From contig NC_081828.1 in NCBI RefSeq assembly GCF_030867095.1, positions 220,813,978 through 220,877,977 on the forward strand: a stretch of DNA of 64,000 nt, given 5' to 3'. The notes beneath the pieces were generated by a model. The model was not told the DNA's origin. It worked only from the letters and a program-made list of their open reading frames with translations, and ran no database searches. This stretch comes from Alligator mississippiensis (lineage: Eukaryota; Chordata; Crocodylia; Alligatoridae). The position numbers and the translations under genes were made by a program. Of the stretch, positions 11,353 to 22,744 are shown in pieces. Each line of letters opens with the position of its first letter. Positions within the stretch are counted from its first letter, which is position 1.

Positions 11353-12340
11353 AGGGAGTGGTCTCCTCCTGCGTATGAAGGCAAACCCGGCTCGGTGCTG
11401 CCCTCCGGTGGTCGCGTCGGGGCATTGCAGCAGCAGGTGAAAGTGAAGGCCAAACCCTGCTCAGAGCCGCCCTCCTGTGGCCGCGCCGGGCATTGCGGAG
11501 GGGAGACCCCCCCCTCTTGTGGGGGGGCTGGGCTGGGCTGCTCTTTCCGTCACGTGGGACCAGGCACGCGGGGTTACTGCCCTCCTTCTTGGGGGCAGGC
11601 ACTGTGTTCCCTGCCCGAGTCCCTGGCACAGGCCTGCGCAGGGCGCGGGGACCGGCGGGGAGCAGCGGGGAGGGCGCGGGGAGACTCCCGTGCTGGCGTG
11701 GAGAGAGCTGGAAGAATGCAAACTCACACATTTCAATAAACACGGTCTCGAACCAAAAAAGAATCCCCAGAACCAATCTCTTCTCACTTGGAAAACAGTG
11801 TGATGCTGTGTGGGACTGTGGTGAGTGTTTTGGGAGGACAATTGTGCTGATTATCGGAGGCCAGTTGGGAACTTTTGGGGGGAAAAGAGATTTCTGTGGG
11901 CAACTTGATTGTTGCTTTTGTTTCCCAACTTCTCCTGCAAGTGCCTGTGGCGACATGGTGATACTTGTGTGGAAAGCGGTGCGGCGAGCCGCGGAACGAG
12001 GCCGGCTCCGTGCCGCCCTCCCTGCGCGGAGCAGCCGGGCTTTAAAGGCAGAGAAAAGAAAACCCTGCCCTGTGCTAGTGCCCTACGATTCAACACGAGG
12101 TTTCCAGAGAAGCGAGGAGGGCAGAGAGAGGGACAGCGGCTCGGGGCGCCGCGCCTCCAGCTCGGGCAGGCGGGAGGTCAAGGCAGACAGAGAAGAAGAA
12201 CACAAGTTTCGCTCGCTGGCTCGGGGGTCACTCGGGCAGGGCCGGCGGGCGGGGCAGGCGGCGTCGCGCCGCGCCGCTCGGGACGGACACGCGAGTCACG
12301 GACATGGCTTCAGGGCCGGGGAGCGCAGCGGGGCCGGGAT
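11353..12340. other. GC-rich intergenic stretch with one AATAAA, no gene recognised
   Basis: It holds two more copies of the 'gctgccctcctgtgg' motif (11391-11430, 11459-11498) and an AATAAA at about 11735. A less GC-rich patch lies at about 11720-11970. Long ORFs crossing it (for example 11493-12680) lack any recognisable domain and reflect the composition. Confidence 0.4.
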
Positions 12341-12356
12341 CGGAGGCTCGTGTTCC

Positions 12357-12540
12357 CATTGGTTCCTGTCAGGAGAGCGGCGATTGGCTGCTTTTGGGGG
12401 TAGGGTCCGTGCCGCTCCGCCCTGCTTCGCTCTGATTGGCCTCTGTCTGAGGAGGCGGGTCCAGGAGCTCGCCCTTCTTGCTCGGATTGGGATTGGCTGT
12501 CGCAGATGGGGGTGTCAGCACTCCTTTGTGTGCCGATTGG
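12357..12540. promoter_or_regulatory. Promoter-like module with six inverted CCAAT boxes (copy 3)
   Basis: ATTGG cores lie at 12357-12362, 12382-12387, 12434-12439, 12485-12490, 12491-12496 and 12535-12540. The last box has the same context as in copies 1 and 2 ('ccgattggtcc/gcag...gatcc'). Sequence between boxes has diverged well beyond copies 1 and 2, while box order and spacing are similar. Confidence 0.68.
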
Positions 12541-13121
12541 TGCAGCTCCGATCCCCGGCAGCGACGTTCGCCCGCTTGTCTCTGCGGCCGGCTTGTGCCC
12601 CGAGCAGGGTGGGAGCCGGGGGCCGCAGCGTGAGCGTGACCGCGGCGAGGGGCAAACACGCCTCCCGCCCGGGGCTGTGACAGGGATGTGTGCGTGTGCG
12701 TGTGCGTGCAGAATACACCTCATAACGAACGTAGCCATCCTACTAGTGTCTGTCTGTGGCCGTCCATCTCCCCAACAGGGAAATGGATGGAGGTGTTCAC
12801 ACAGCAGTACGTCTGCATATTGCTAGATATTAATGGCTGGATTTCAACACACCCCCTAGGTACGGTGTGCGGCCCTGGACAGTACTGGGGCGGGGAGGCG
12901 GGGGCGTGAACAAGGACACGCTGCTGTCTGGGCCGCCGTGCTGCGCTTCCCCCGGCGCCGCAGCCGGGGCTGGAAGGCGGAGAACGAGAGCGCGCTCGGT
13001 GCTGCCCCGCGGTGGCTGAGGCCGGGCACTGCAGCGGGGAGGGGCGGGCGGCTCCTGAGCACGGCTCAGTGCTGCTCTCCTGTGGGCACGGCGCGCATTG
13101 CAGCTGTTGCCGGCCCGGACA

Positions 13122-13430
13122 CAGCGCAGGGAGGCAGCAGTGCCGCGAGCGGCTTTGTGCGCGGTGCCGTCGCCCGGCCGCTCCCTCCGGCGCTCACCCC
13201 GCGCCTGCGCCGTGTCGCCGCTCCCGCCCGCCCGCCCGCCCGCCCGCCGAGGCGCCAGGCCCAGCCCGTTATCGTGCCACGCGGGCAGGCGGGGGGGCCC
13301 CCTCCGGGGTGCCGGGGGCGGGGGGAGGGGTGATGGGGAGGGGTTTTGGGGGGGCGTCGTCTGCACCTGGGCCGGCGAGCGGGGTGTGCGGGCACGTGGG
13401 CGGGCTCGTGGCGGTTGTGGGGGGTGAGTG
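13122..13430. repeat. GC-rich module 'cagcgcaggga...cgggctcgtggcggtt', copy 1
   Basis: The text 'cagcgcagggaggcagcag' through '...ggcgggctcgtggcggttgt' recurs at 15739-15988 and, more diverged, at 18880-19135, 21480-21800 and 43930-44290. It ends exactly at a CR1 tail here and in the 15.7-kb copy. In other copies it leads into the GT-rich tandem repeat, so this is a CpG-rich building block of the duplicated locus. Confidence 0.75.
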
Positions 13431-14600
13431 TCATAGATTTCATAGACATTCGGGCTGGTAGGGACCCCCGAAGATCATCGAGTCCAGCCCCCTGCCCAAA
13501 GGGCAGGAAGTCAGCTGGGGTCATAGGATCCCAGCAAGATAAGCATCCAGTTTCATCTTGAAGGTGTTCAGTGAAGGCGCTTGAACCACCTCTGGTGGCA
13601 GGCTGTTCCAGACCTTGGGGGCTCGGACAGTAAAGAAATTCTTCCTTGTTACAGCCTGAAACGGTCTTGTAGTAGTTTATGACCGTTCGACCTAGTCGTC
13701 ATCCCTTGGGGCGCTCTGGTGAACAAGCGTTCCCCCAGATACTGGTGGTCCCCCCTGATAGACTTGTAGGTGGCCACCAGATCACCCCTGAGCCTGCGCT
13801 TTTCCAGGCTAAACAGCCCCAGGACTCTCAGCCTGTCATGGTAGGGTCTGCTTCCCTGAGCTCTGATCATGCGCGTGGCTCTCCTCTGGATTCTCTCAAG
13901 CTTCTCCACATCCTTTTTGATTTGTGGAGCCCAAAACTGGACGCAGTACTCCAGCTGCGGCCTCACTAAGGCCGAGTACAAGGGGAGAATGATGTCGCAG
14001 GATTTGCTTGAGAAGCATCTATGGATGCAAGCCAGCGTTTTGGTTGCTTTACTAGCTGCAGCATCACATTGCAGGCTCATGTTCATCTTGTGGTCAATGA
14101 TGACCCCCAAGTCTCTTTCTTCCGTAGTGCTAGCCAACATAGCATTGGCGAGCCTATAAGGATGCTGCAGGTTTTTCTTCCCAAGGTGGAGAACCTTGCA
14201 TTTATCGGCGTTGAACGCCATCAGATTCTCGTCCGCCCACTTGCTGAGCCTGTCCAGGTCAGCCTGGATCACCCGCCTGTCTTCTGGTATGGATGCTTTG
14301 CCCCAAAGTTTGGTGTCATCGGCGAACTTGGCCAGTCCGCTTCTGACTCCAGTGTCCACATCGTTAATGAAGATGTTGAACAGTATGCGTCCAAGGACAG
14401 AGCCTTGGGGGACCCCACTGGTCACAGGACACCACGATGAGTGACTTCCATCAATGACTGCCCTCTGGGTCTGACCCCGGAGCCAATTTTCCAGCCGGTG
14501 GATCGTGGAGGACCCAAGGCGACAACTGGCCAGCTTCTCTAAGAGGTGATCGTGGGAAACCAGATCAAAGGCTTTTTTGAAGTCAAGATATATGGTCTGC
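13431..14600 (-). pseudogene. CR1 LINE, 5'-truncated, reverse transcriptase 3' part and 3' tail
   Basis: Read on the minus strand, the CR1 ORF begins at motif A (YLDFKKAFD). It continues through SGVPQGSVLG (motif B), KFADDTKLW (motif C), DKCKVLHLG and ERDLGVIID to a stop at 13649. This is about 315 residues of uninterrupted frame from near 14593. The 3' UTR follows and ends near 13431 with octamer-like units (ctatgaaa, tctatgac), the CR1 hallmark. The first codons of the long ORF belong to the neighbouring minisatellite. The 5' part is missing, as is usual for CR1 copies. Catalytic residues are present, but the endonuclease is absent, so it cannot move by itself. Confidence 0.93.
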
Positions 14601-15738
14601 ATACCTCCAGCTCTGTATAACACCAGCTCTAAACATCTCTAGCTCAATATATTTCTAGATCTCTATATTTCCAGCTGTGTATGTCTCCAGCTTCATCTAT
14701 GTCAATCTCTGTATGTCTACCGCTCTGTGTATCTCCAGCACTGAATATCTCCAGCTGTGACTATCTCCAGTTTCATATATCTACCTCTCTCTATATTTAC
14801 AACTCTGAATATCTCCAGCTTCCTATATCCACCTGTATATATATATATATCCATCCAGCTCTGTCTATTTTCAGCTCTGCTTATCTCCAGCTTGAAATAT
14901 CGACATCTCTATATATCTTCTTCTCTGAATATGTCCAGCTCTGAATATCTCCTCTTCTAAATCCTTCCAGCTCTCAATATCTCCAGCTCTCAATATCTTG
15001 AACTCTGCATATCTCCAGATATCAAGATCTCCAGCTTCATCTCTCTGCATCTCTATATGTCTACCCCTGTGAATATCTCCATGTCTACCTATCTCCAGCT
15101 CTCCATATATCCAGCTCTGAATATCTCCAGCTGTGACTATCTCCAGTTTCATATAGCTGCATCTCCATATAACTCCAGCTCTGAATATCTGTGTCTCTTA
15201 ATATCTCCAGGTCTAAATATCTGAAGTTCTGTATAACTGCAGGTTCCTATATCTACATTCCTATATATCTACCTCTCTCAATATCTCGAGGTCTGAATCT
15301 CTCCAGCTGTCAGTATGTCCAGCTCTCAATTTCTCCAGGTACATAAATCTATCTGTGTGTATGTGTGTATGTATATTGTGTGTATATATATAGTGTGTAG
15401 ATATGTGTGTATATATATATATATATATAGTGTGTGTGTGTATAGTGTGTGTGTGTACATGTATAGAGAGAGTGTTTGTGTGTGTGTGTATATATAGAGA
15501 GAGAGTTTGTCTTTATATAGATAGCTAGTGTATAGCGAGTGTGTGTATATATATATATTGTGTGTGTGTATATAGTGTGTGTGTGTGTATTGTGTTTTTA
15601 TATACATATATATTGTATATCTATATCCAGCTCGGTATATCTTCAGCTGTGTTTATCTACACCTTCATATATCTACATCTCTATGTATCTACCTCTCTGC
15701 ATATCTCCATCTTTGAAGAGCTCCAGCTTCATATATCA
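14601..15738. repeat. Minisatellite with embedded GT/TA microsatellites, third block
   Basis: Same family as 2966-5040. The stretch 15180-15730 matches 2990-3720 in order: the text around 'gaagttctgtataa', then 'cctatatctacattcc', then the GT/TA block, then 'ccagctcggtatatcttcag'. It is therefore a duplicate rather than independent growth. It ends abruptly at the GC-rich module at 15739. Confidence 0.88.
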
Positions 15739-15988
15739 CAGCGCAGGGAAGCAGCAGTGCCGTGAGCGGCTTTGTGCGCGGTGCTGCCGCCCGGCTGCTC
15801 GCCCCGCGCCTGCGCCGTGTCGCCGCTCCCGCCCACCCGCCCGGCCGCCCGCCGAGGCGCCAGGCCCAGCCCGGTCTCGTGCCACGGCGGGGGGAGGGGT
15901 GTTGGGGCAGGCGTCATCTGCCCCGGGGCCGGCGACCGGGGCTGTGCGGGCACGTGGGCGGGCTCGTGGCGGTTGTGGGGGGTGAGTG
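15739..15988. repeat. GC-rich module, copy 2
   Basis: Partner of 13122-13430, with one internal deletion of a few dozen bases. It is joined to minisatellite on the left and to a CR1 tail on the right at the same base as in copy 1. Confidence 0.78.
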
Positions 15989-16157
15989 TCATAGATGTCA
16001 TAGACATTCGGGCTGGAAGGGACCCCGGAAGATCATCGAGTCCAGCCCCCTGCCCAAAGGAAGGGCAGGAAGTCAGCTGGGGACACAGGATCCCAGCAAG
16101 ATGAGCATCCAGTTTGCTCTTGAAGGTGTTCAATGTAGGCTCTTGAACGACCTCCGG
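15989..16157 (-). mobile_element. CR1 3' tail, duplicated copy cut off by the Tx1-type L1
   Basis: It matches 13431-13592 closely (CR1 tail plus 3' UTR start, minus strand) and shares the left junction with the GC-rich module. The match stops near 16157 where the L1 element begins. It is therefore a duplicate of the same CR1 insertion, later interrupted. Confidence 0.85.
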
Positions 16158-18808
16158 GTAGGAGGAGGAAGAGGAAAGGAGGGTAGAAGAGGAAGAAATG
16201 CAGCAAATAAAGGAAGAGGAAAGGGATGAGATGGAAAGGGAGGTGACGATGGAAGAAATAGAAGGGTGTTTGAAAAAACTGAAGACAAAGTACCAGGGGC
16301 GGATGGGATACCGGGGGAATTTTTCAGGAAGTTTTGGGGGTGGGTGGGGACAGACGTTAAGGAGGTGTTTAAAGAGATGATGGAGAGGGGAAAGGTAGGG
16401 GAAGGGTTCACAGAAGGGGTGATAATAGTATTATCTAAAAAGGGGGAGAAGAAAAGTTTGAAGAATTGGAGGCCAATCACGTTATTGAACGTGGACTACA
16501 AGCTGTATATGAAAATGTTGGCGGAAAGCATGAAGGGGGTATTGGCACAGGTGATAGGGGAAGAACAAATGTGTGTGGTGGAAGGAAGGAGGATAACACA
16601 CACACACACTAGGTGGTGAGGGACATAATAGAGTACGGGAGGGACAGGAACTGGAACGTAGTGGTGGGAAACCTGGATTTGGAAAAAGCACATGATAGGG
16701 TTAGGCACAGGTATTTGTTCAGGGTGTTGGAAAAGATGGGTTTTCCAAGAAAATACATAGGGTGGGTGAGGGAAGTTTACCGGCGGGCTTTCAGTAGGGT
16801 GCTGTTAAAGGGGCGTATGGGGGAGGAGATTAAAATAGAGGTAGGGGTAAGGCAGGGGTGCCCGTTGTCACCAGGGCTTTTTGTGTGCGGCATAGAGGCG
16901 GTAGGAAGGAAGATAAAACGGGACAACCAAATTCAGGGGATAAAGGTACCAGGGGGAGGAGAAGTGAAAGCGCTGCTATATATGGATGACTTGACATTTT
17001 TGGTGAGGGACAGCAGGTCAGTGAGGAGGGTGCTGGAGCATATGGAAGAGTACGGAAGGGCAGCCGGAGCAAGGTTAAATAGAGGGAAGAGTAAGATATG
17101 GGGAATAGGGAACTGGGAGGGTCTGGAGGAATATGGGTTGCAGGTGGTAGAGAGAGGACAAAAAATATTAGGGCTAAGTTTTGAGAAAGATGGGAAAGGG
17201 GAAATAGCATGGGGAGAAGTGCGGGGATGGGTGAGAAAGGTGCTGGGAATATGGGGATGGAGAGGTTTGTCAAAGACGGGGAAGGTAAAGCTAACCAAGT
17301 CGGTGAGCTTACCGCTCCTGCTGTTTGTAGGGTGGTTATACCCTCCATTGTGGAGGCAAGCGAGGAGGATACAAAGGGAGTTGTGTGTGTTTTTCTGGAG
17401 AAGTAAGGGAGAGAGGGTAGCATGTAGAGAGCTTTATAAAGCGGGGGAGCTAGGGGGATGGGGGTTTCCAGAGGTGGAAACGTTCATGTATGGGCACGGG
17501 GTAGCGGCATTAGTCAGGGAGGCACGGAGAGGGGAAGGAATAGCGGGGAAATGGGTAAAGTACTGGGGAGGGAGAGTTTTGAGGGCATGGGGGGTATTCG
17601 AAGAAAGGTGGACAGGCGTGTGGGCAGGGAAACCATCACAGCACGTGGATAGGCTGGTGGCATTCGTCAGGGCAAAGGGTTTGGTGAAACTGGGGACGGA
17701 AGGATTACAAAAGGCGAGGGTAATTTTCAAAGCAATTAGGGAGGAAGATGGGTTAACGGACGTGGGGAATTTGGCATGGGAACAAACAGGTGAGAGAGGT
17801 GTGGAGGGGAATAGAAGACGCAAGGTGGAAAGGGTTTCACAGGGAAATAGCGTGGTGTACAGAGAGGGGGGCTGTCAGTCAGAGAAGTGTTATACCGATG
17901 GAGGCTGGTGAGGTCGGCAGAACACCCGAGGGAGTTCTGTACAAGGGAAGAAACGGTGCGTCACGTGTTGTGGGAGTGCGCGTTCGCAAGAAGGGCATGG
18001 GGAAGAGTCGGGAAGTTTCTAAGGGCGATCGGGTGGGCACAGGGGGTGTCCTATGAGAGCGCGGTGTACGGACTGGTGAAACAAGGAGGAAGGCAATGGG
18101 AAGTGTGGGTGATTTTGATGGGGATGAGGGTGGCCTTATGGAAAGTGAGGTGCTTGTTGGTAGGGAAGGAGGTATGCTTTACACAAAGGGCATGCTTACA
18201 GCTGGGGTATTATGAGATTAAGGACTACGTCAAGGGAAAGGGAGAAAAGGGCGAAGGGAGTAGGGCATGGCAAGGCGTTCGGTGGCAGGAATTATTCTGG
18301 CCGGCCGGGATAGGGTAAGGGTAGGGAAAGAAAAGAAGAAGGGAGAGAGAGGAGGAAAAGGAACTGCGTCAGGAATCAGGGAAAGGGAAAGGTGAAAACG
18401 GAAAGTGGGGAAAACAGTAGTACTGAAACAAAAGTGATTTGTGTACGCTATGAATAACGAGGTGTGGAAAATGTGTTAAAGGCAACTAAAAAGAAGGAAA
18501 ATACGAGACCACAGGGAAAGATTGTGTAAAATATGAGGATGTATTATAAATGTTGAAAGTGTCCCAAGAACCTGCATGAGAAAAGAGCAAAATGTATTAT
18601 CATGGATTGAATTGATGATTATGTATAAAGAGGATCTGGTGATCCAATTGTGAAGAAATTGTGATGGAGAAAGGAGGCGGGAAGTTCCCACGATTGTGTC
18701 ATGTATTATTGATTCACGTATGATATTGTTTATTGTGAGATATTGACAAAAGGAGGCGGTGTGGAGAGAGAAATATCTATTTTATATTTTCTTAATAAAA
18801 AAAAAAAA
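16158..18808 (+). mobile_element. Tx1-type L1 non-LTR retrotransposon, 5'-truncated
   Basis: Purine-rich element with reverse-transcriptase ORF, a C-terminal Cys/His motif, a 3' UTR (about 18320-18780) and a 3' end AATAAA (18794-18799) running into an A-tract (to 18808). The reverse transcriptase is of the L1 clade and the C-terminus resembles Tx1-like elements. It inserted into the duplicated CR1 tail. The bases right after the A-tract ('tggcag') are those expected next in the CR1, so the interrupted target may resume there for a few bases. Endonuclease and ORF1 are missing. Confidence 0.85.
16266..18318 (+). pseudogene. Tx1-type L1 reverse transcriptase, frameshifted
   Basis: Three frames carry one protein. 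16266-16600 holds the first RT blocks (GADGIPGEFF, NWRPITLLNVDYKL). 16613-17911 holds NLDLEKAHDRV (motif A), GVRQGCPLSPGLF (motif B), LLYMDDLTFLV (motif C, intact YMDD), the thumb, and a W-rich FFWRSKGERV block. 17887-18318 holds the C-terminal Cys/His motif (C-x8-H-x4-C, from FCTREETVRHVLWEC). The first shift falls on a short CA run (16597-16610) that replaces a few residues before motif A. The second lies near 17880. Catalytic Asp residues are kept but the gene is broken. The 5' piece upstream of 16266 shows a further shift. Confidence 0.88.
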
Positions 18809-18879
18809 TGGCAGTGCTAGCGGCCAGGTGTGAGGGAGGCGCGCGGGCGGGGCCCAGGGCGGAGCAGGCCGAGGCGCCG

Positions 18880-19135
18880 GGCGTGACCCTCGTGTCTGCC
18901 CAGCCGGCGCTTGCCCCGCGGAGGCAGCAGCGCTGCGGGAGGGTTTGTGCGGGGAGCCGCCGCCCGGCCGCTCCCTCTGCCAATCGCCCCACGGCTGCGC
19001 CGTGTCACCACTCCCGCCGCTGGGGCGCAAGGCCCAGCGCGGCCTTGTGCCACGGCGCGGGGTACTGCGGGCGGGGCGAGGGGTGTTGCGGGGCGTCGTC
19101 GGCACCGGGGCAGGCACGGGGGCGGGCTCGTGGGA
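18880..19135. repeat. GC-rich module, copy 3 (without CR1)
   Basis: It resembles 13122-13430 ('cggaggcagcagcgctgcgg' to 'ggcgggctcgtggg'). It lacks the CR1 tail and passes directly into the GT-rich repeat ('aacccgccattttgtgtg'). It is therefore an uninserted version of the CR1 site. Confidence 0.7.
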
Positions 19136-19620
19136 AACCCGCCATTTTGTGTGATGTTTTGGAGGCGTTTGTATGGAAACGTTTGTGGAAATGTGGCGAC
19201 AGCAGGACAATTCCTTGGGGATTGGGAACTTTATTGTGAAAATGTGTGGAATTAGGGGGGTTGTTGCTTTGTTTGTTTGAAAAATGATTATTCTGTGTGG
19301 TGATAAAGGACTCTTTGAAAAATATTGTGACTGTGTGTGGAAAACTCATGATTTGAAAACTGTTTGTGAAAATGTGTATAGTAATGTGGTGATTTTGTGT
19401 AAAGAAAATTGGGTGGATATTTTAGGGTCACGGGAATATTTTTGTGTGACTGGTGTGTTGTGGGGCCGATGGAAAACTGTGTGGTGGTTATGTTGTGTGA
19501 GGGAAACGGGGTGGAGATTTGGAAACCTGTTTTCAGGGCATGTGGTGGTTTTGTGTGGAAAACCAGCCCTTTTGTGTTGTGACGTGAGAACTCGTAATGG
19601 AAATGTGCTGTGCCGGGTCC
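19136..19620. repeat. GT-rich tandem repeat of about 0.5 kb, single copy
   Basis: One unit of the family 'ttgtgtgtggaaaac(c/t)ggcc...ttgtgtggtgatttgg'. The plus strand is strongly G/T-biased, so minus-strand frames read as long Pro/His/Thr/Ser-rich ORFs that I do not call genes. It leads straight into the exon-like module. Confidence 0.75.
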
Positions 19621-19712
19621 GTGAGGGTCATCTTATCCCTGCGGTGCGGTAAACGGTGCGTGCGTTTTCACTCGCATGAAAGTGTCTAACGCGAGTCTGG
19701 CCTTTTTCCCAG

Positions 19713-19900
19713 GCTGCTCCTCGTGCCCCCGTCCTTGGAGCCGGCGTGTCAGCGAGGAGCTGCAGCCACAGAGAACTGGGGCTTGGGGCCGAAGGACCCC
19801 CAGGAGCTGTCGTGTCTGCAAGGGTCGATCCGGGCACTTAGACGGGTGTGCGGGGCCTGCAGCGCTGCCTCGCCAACAGCCGAGGCGCCACGGGCGACAG
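19713..19900 (+). other. Exon-like module, copy 1 (AG/GT borders)
   Basis: A 188-bp segment preceded by a pyrimidine tract and 'tttttcccag' and followed by 'gtgagt'. One frame is open through the whole segment. It shares with copy 2 the pattern S-C-x-x-P-W, S-E-E-L-Q, W-G-R-R, C-x-V-C-K-G-R-S-G-H. An inverted repeat 'tttcactcgcatgaaa' lies about 45 bp upstream. I do not recognise a protein family. It may be an exon of a multicopy gene, or a decayed one. Confidence 0.45.
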
Positions 19901-20068
19901 GTGAGTACGTGTTTCTGCTTTGACACGCTCACTGGACACTCAGCTTCTGCCTGGACACACATTGTCCACATGTCCTGCTCCAGCGGTAACACCTCCAGTG
20001 ACGGCAGCTCTTGCCTCTAACTGCCGGTAGCACCCCCCACAAACAGTGACCTGCACATTGGTTCGCAG

Positions 20069-20121
20069 GATACTGGGGGCCCAGACCCCACAGATTTTGT
20101 ATTCTCCCTGCCTGTGCCTGG
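20069..20121 (+). other. Second exon-like segment, copy 1 (donor lost)
   Basis: Begins after 'gttcgcag' and runs to 'gtgcctgg'. The expected 'gtgagg' is replaced by 'accagg', so the donor is absent here. It is homologous to 25056-25108, which has both borders. Confidence 0.3.
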
Positions 20122-20299
20122 ACCAGGTGCTGAGCACTTTGATCTGAGCAAGTTTCTGCACTAGTTAGCCACACAACCTCTGGGACCGTGTCCTACGTGA
20201 GAGCTTCTGTCAGCCTCTCCTAGTCTCGTGCTTCCTCAGAAGGCTTCTGTGAGATCCCCTGTCCTGTCCCAGTCTGCAGCAGGCCTGCACCACTGTTCC

Positions 20300-21800
20300 C
20301 CAGGTCCCTTTAGAGAGTTGTAGGGGAGGGGGGAGAATGCTTCTTTGCCCCCTGCTCTTTGCTTCTGTCAGCTATAAGCTGTTTAATTGGTTTTGTTTCC
20401 CTTTTCCCTCCTCTGTCTGTGCTGCCACTGCACGGCCCCTCTGCTTCACCGTGGCCGTGTCATTCTTGCTGCAGCTGCCCAGAGTCTGCACCTGGGTTGC
20501 CCTAGGGCTCCTCCCTGTGCATCACTTCCTACCCCGGCCAGGAGACGAGGGCAGGTACCAAAACTGGCCCTGTCTCGTCCCAGTTTCGGGTCCTTCAAGC
20601 AGGGCCTGGAGCCTGGAGATAAAAGCAGGGATGGGGGGAAGGCCTCTCAGTGCCGGCATCCTGTGACTAACGCTGGGCTTTGCAGCCAGGAGACAAAGGG
20701 CAAAACACTCTGCTCTGTGTCAGTGGGGATCCAGGTTTCCCTCTTCCCATGGAAAAGTGAAACCTTTGTAGATGGCCCTGGCATTCCCTCCAGAAATGGA
20801 TCACCTGGTGGGCTGCAGAGGCCCTGGGGAAGGGCAGCACGTTGGGAGCCCACAGCTAGCAGCCTGTCCTCAGCTACACACAGATCTGGGGGCATGGGTC
20901 CCTCTGTCCCTCAGGAGTGTGCGCAGCAGCAGGGAGCTGGCGCCCCCCAACCTGAGCCCACAGCAGGCAGGCAGTGGGTGGGGGGTGCTGGGCTTTGCTC
21001 TACTGAAGGAGCTGCTGCCTCCTGTCAGGGGCAGGCAGCTGTGGGCCTGGGTCCTGTAACCCTGGCAGCTGAGGGCTCCCCCTGGCAGGGCTGGGGAGGT
21101 CAGGGTGTGCAGGGTAGTGAGGGGTCTTTCACTTTAATCATGGATTTTGGGAGTTTTATCAGAGATTTAGCAGGGAGGTTTATTTATCGGAGAATAAGCA
21201 ATTTTTTTATCAGGGAAAACCAGGATCTGGTCATTAGAGCAGTGTATGTGAGGTGGGTGCGCACAGTGTTATATGGTGTGGGCTGCACACGCTCCCTGGG
21301 CACTGCTCTGAGGCAGGATCCCAGTGTCAGCCCTGTGCCTGCCATGGGCAGCGGGAACGCTCCAACAGCAGCCCGGCTCCATCGCTGTTGGGTGCTCTGG
21401 GCATGAGCGGCAGCTCCGAGTCCGTGTTTTCGGGTAGTCCCCAAAGGGGCCGGGGCAGAGCAAACCGAGGGCACTGTGCATGGCCCTCGTGGCTGCCAGG
21501 CTGGTGCTTGCCCAGCAGAGGCAGCGGTGCTGCGGGTGGGATCTCCCGTGGGCACGTGCGGGGCAGGGCGTGGAGTGGCGTGTAGGGCGGGTGGGTCTTC
21601 TGTGCGCGGTGCACGTAGCCTGGTCACTCCCTCCTCGAGCCTTGGAGCTGGTGCTGCCGGGACACTGCTCTGCACCACCTGCCCCGGCCTTTCTACTCGC
21701 CCCATTCATGAACAGTCACCGCTCTCCTGGGGTGGCCAGTGCAGCGGGGCCGTGTGGTGCGGTGGCGGCCTGGGTGGGAAGGACCTGGCGCCAAATGGAC
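20300..21800. repeat. Segment of the duplicated block (partner of 42.2-44.3 kb)
   Basis: The order of recognisable pieces matches the 42.2-44.3-kb region: a pyrimidine tract and 'ctgtttaattgg' text (partner near 42.34 kb), 'ctgctgggctgcagaggccc' type text at about 20800 (43.25 kb), then 'agcaggcaggcagtgggtgg' (20965, 43415). Next come the 'tttatcagagattt' patch (21150, 43640) and the GC-rich module (21480-21800, 43930-44290). No gene is recognised. The large ORFs 20387-21406 and 21184-21705 are composition-driven. Confidence 0.65.
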
Positions 21801-21839
21801 CCAGGGAGGAGTGGGCATTTCGGTAGTGTTGTGGGGGGT

Positions 21840-22710
21840 GTTTTAGCAAATAGAAAGCTAGGATTCTGGACTAGCCTAGGGACTGGTATGACACCCCGTT
21901 GAATGAGTGATAGAAAGGCTTTATTTACTACAAGTATTCCAAGTCAAGTGAGCCCGAGTCAAAGCAGAGTCCAGTAATTAGTTATAAGGTGATGATTTCT
22001 CATCAAAGAGGTGGACTGTTTCTCTTCAGCTTCTCACGGAAGCCAGGCACAGCAGCACTCAGTGTCAAAGATTTCTCACCGTTGAAGCGCGTGCTGTTAG
22101 CTGTTTCACTGGCTGTGTTATACCCTTAGTCCAGCATTTTGAAAGCATTCTTTTAGTTGTAGAAGTCGAGAGAGTCCCCAGCAGAGATTGCCAGGAAAAT
22201 CCTGTTAATCAACCTGCTCATTATTGGTATCAGAAAGTTCCAGTTGGAATGAATGACCTTCCTCGGGGACAAGAGGTTATCCATTTCTATGAAGTTTGGA
22301 ACGTATCTAGAAACTGATTAACCACCAGGAAAAACACAAGTGTCGTTGGAAAACAAGGTAGATCACGGAAAAACAACAGAGACAAAACTAAATTGGGAGG
22401 AGACACGTGTCCCAAACGGAGAATGTCTCTTCTTGCACATAAACACAAGTTAATTGTAGAAGAAATATTTGCCATACTAAGTAATCAAAGATAGACATTT
22501 CACAGGGTTACATACCAGACAGCTAGGAGCCTGCTCGAAATGGTCATGAATCTAGTAAGGTAAGGTGGAAGGGAGACCTTGTTATTTCTCCCCAGATGGC
22601 CTAGCCATGGGCTCGCAGCCTTTTGCACTGCGCAGTCAGCATCAGTATTTTGCCTTCCGGGTTTTGTGAGGAGGCCCCAGCTTGGCGTGAGTTTCAGAGT
22701 CATCGGGGGC
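21840..22710 (-). mobile_element. LTR-like dispersed repeat, copy 1
   Basis: About 0.87 kb that is repeated at 46860-47685 and has no counterpart at the matching place of the 44-kb block, so it is inserted. On the minus strand it has an AATAAA (complement of 21920-21925) near one end, as expected for an LTR. I could not fix the terminal bases or a target duplication. A SINE/LINE origin is not excluded. Confidence 0.5.
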
Positions 22711-22744
22711 CGTGTGGAAAGGTGCCTGCGTGCTGTGACATGGA

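Noticed and set aside
9147-11453. Long overlapping ORFs on both strands (for example 9147-9950 minus, 267 aa; 10413-11453 minus, 346 aa; 10880-11956 minus, 358 aa)
   Set aside because: They lie in CpG-rich duplicated DNA where stops are rare, overlap each other on both strands, are Arg/Pro/Ala-rich and show no domain. The ORFs run straight through the CCAAT islands.
11493-12680. 395-aa plus-strand ORF
   Set aside because: It crosses an AATAAA and the third CCAAT-box island, has no domain and shifts composition along its length. It is a GC-driven open frame.
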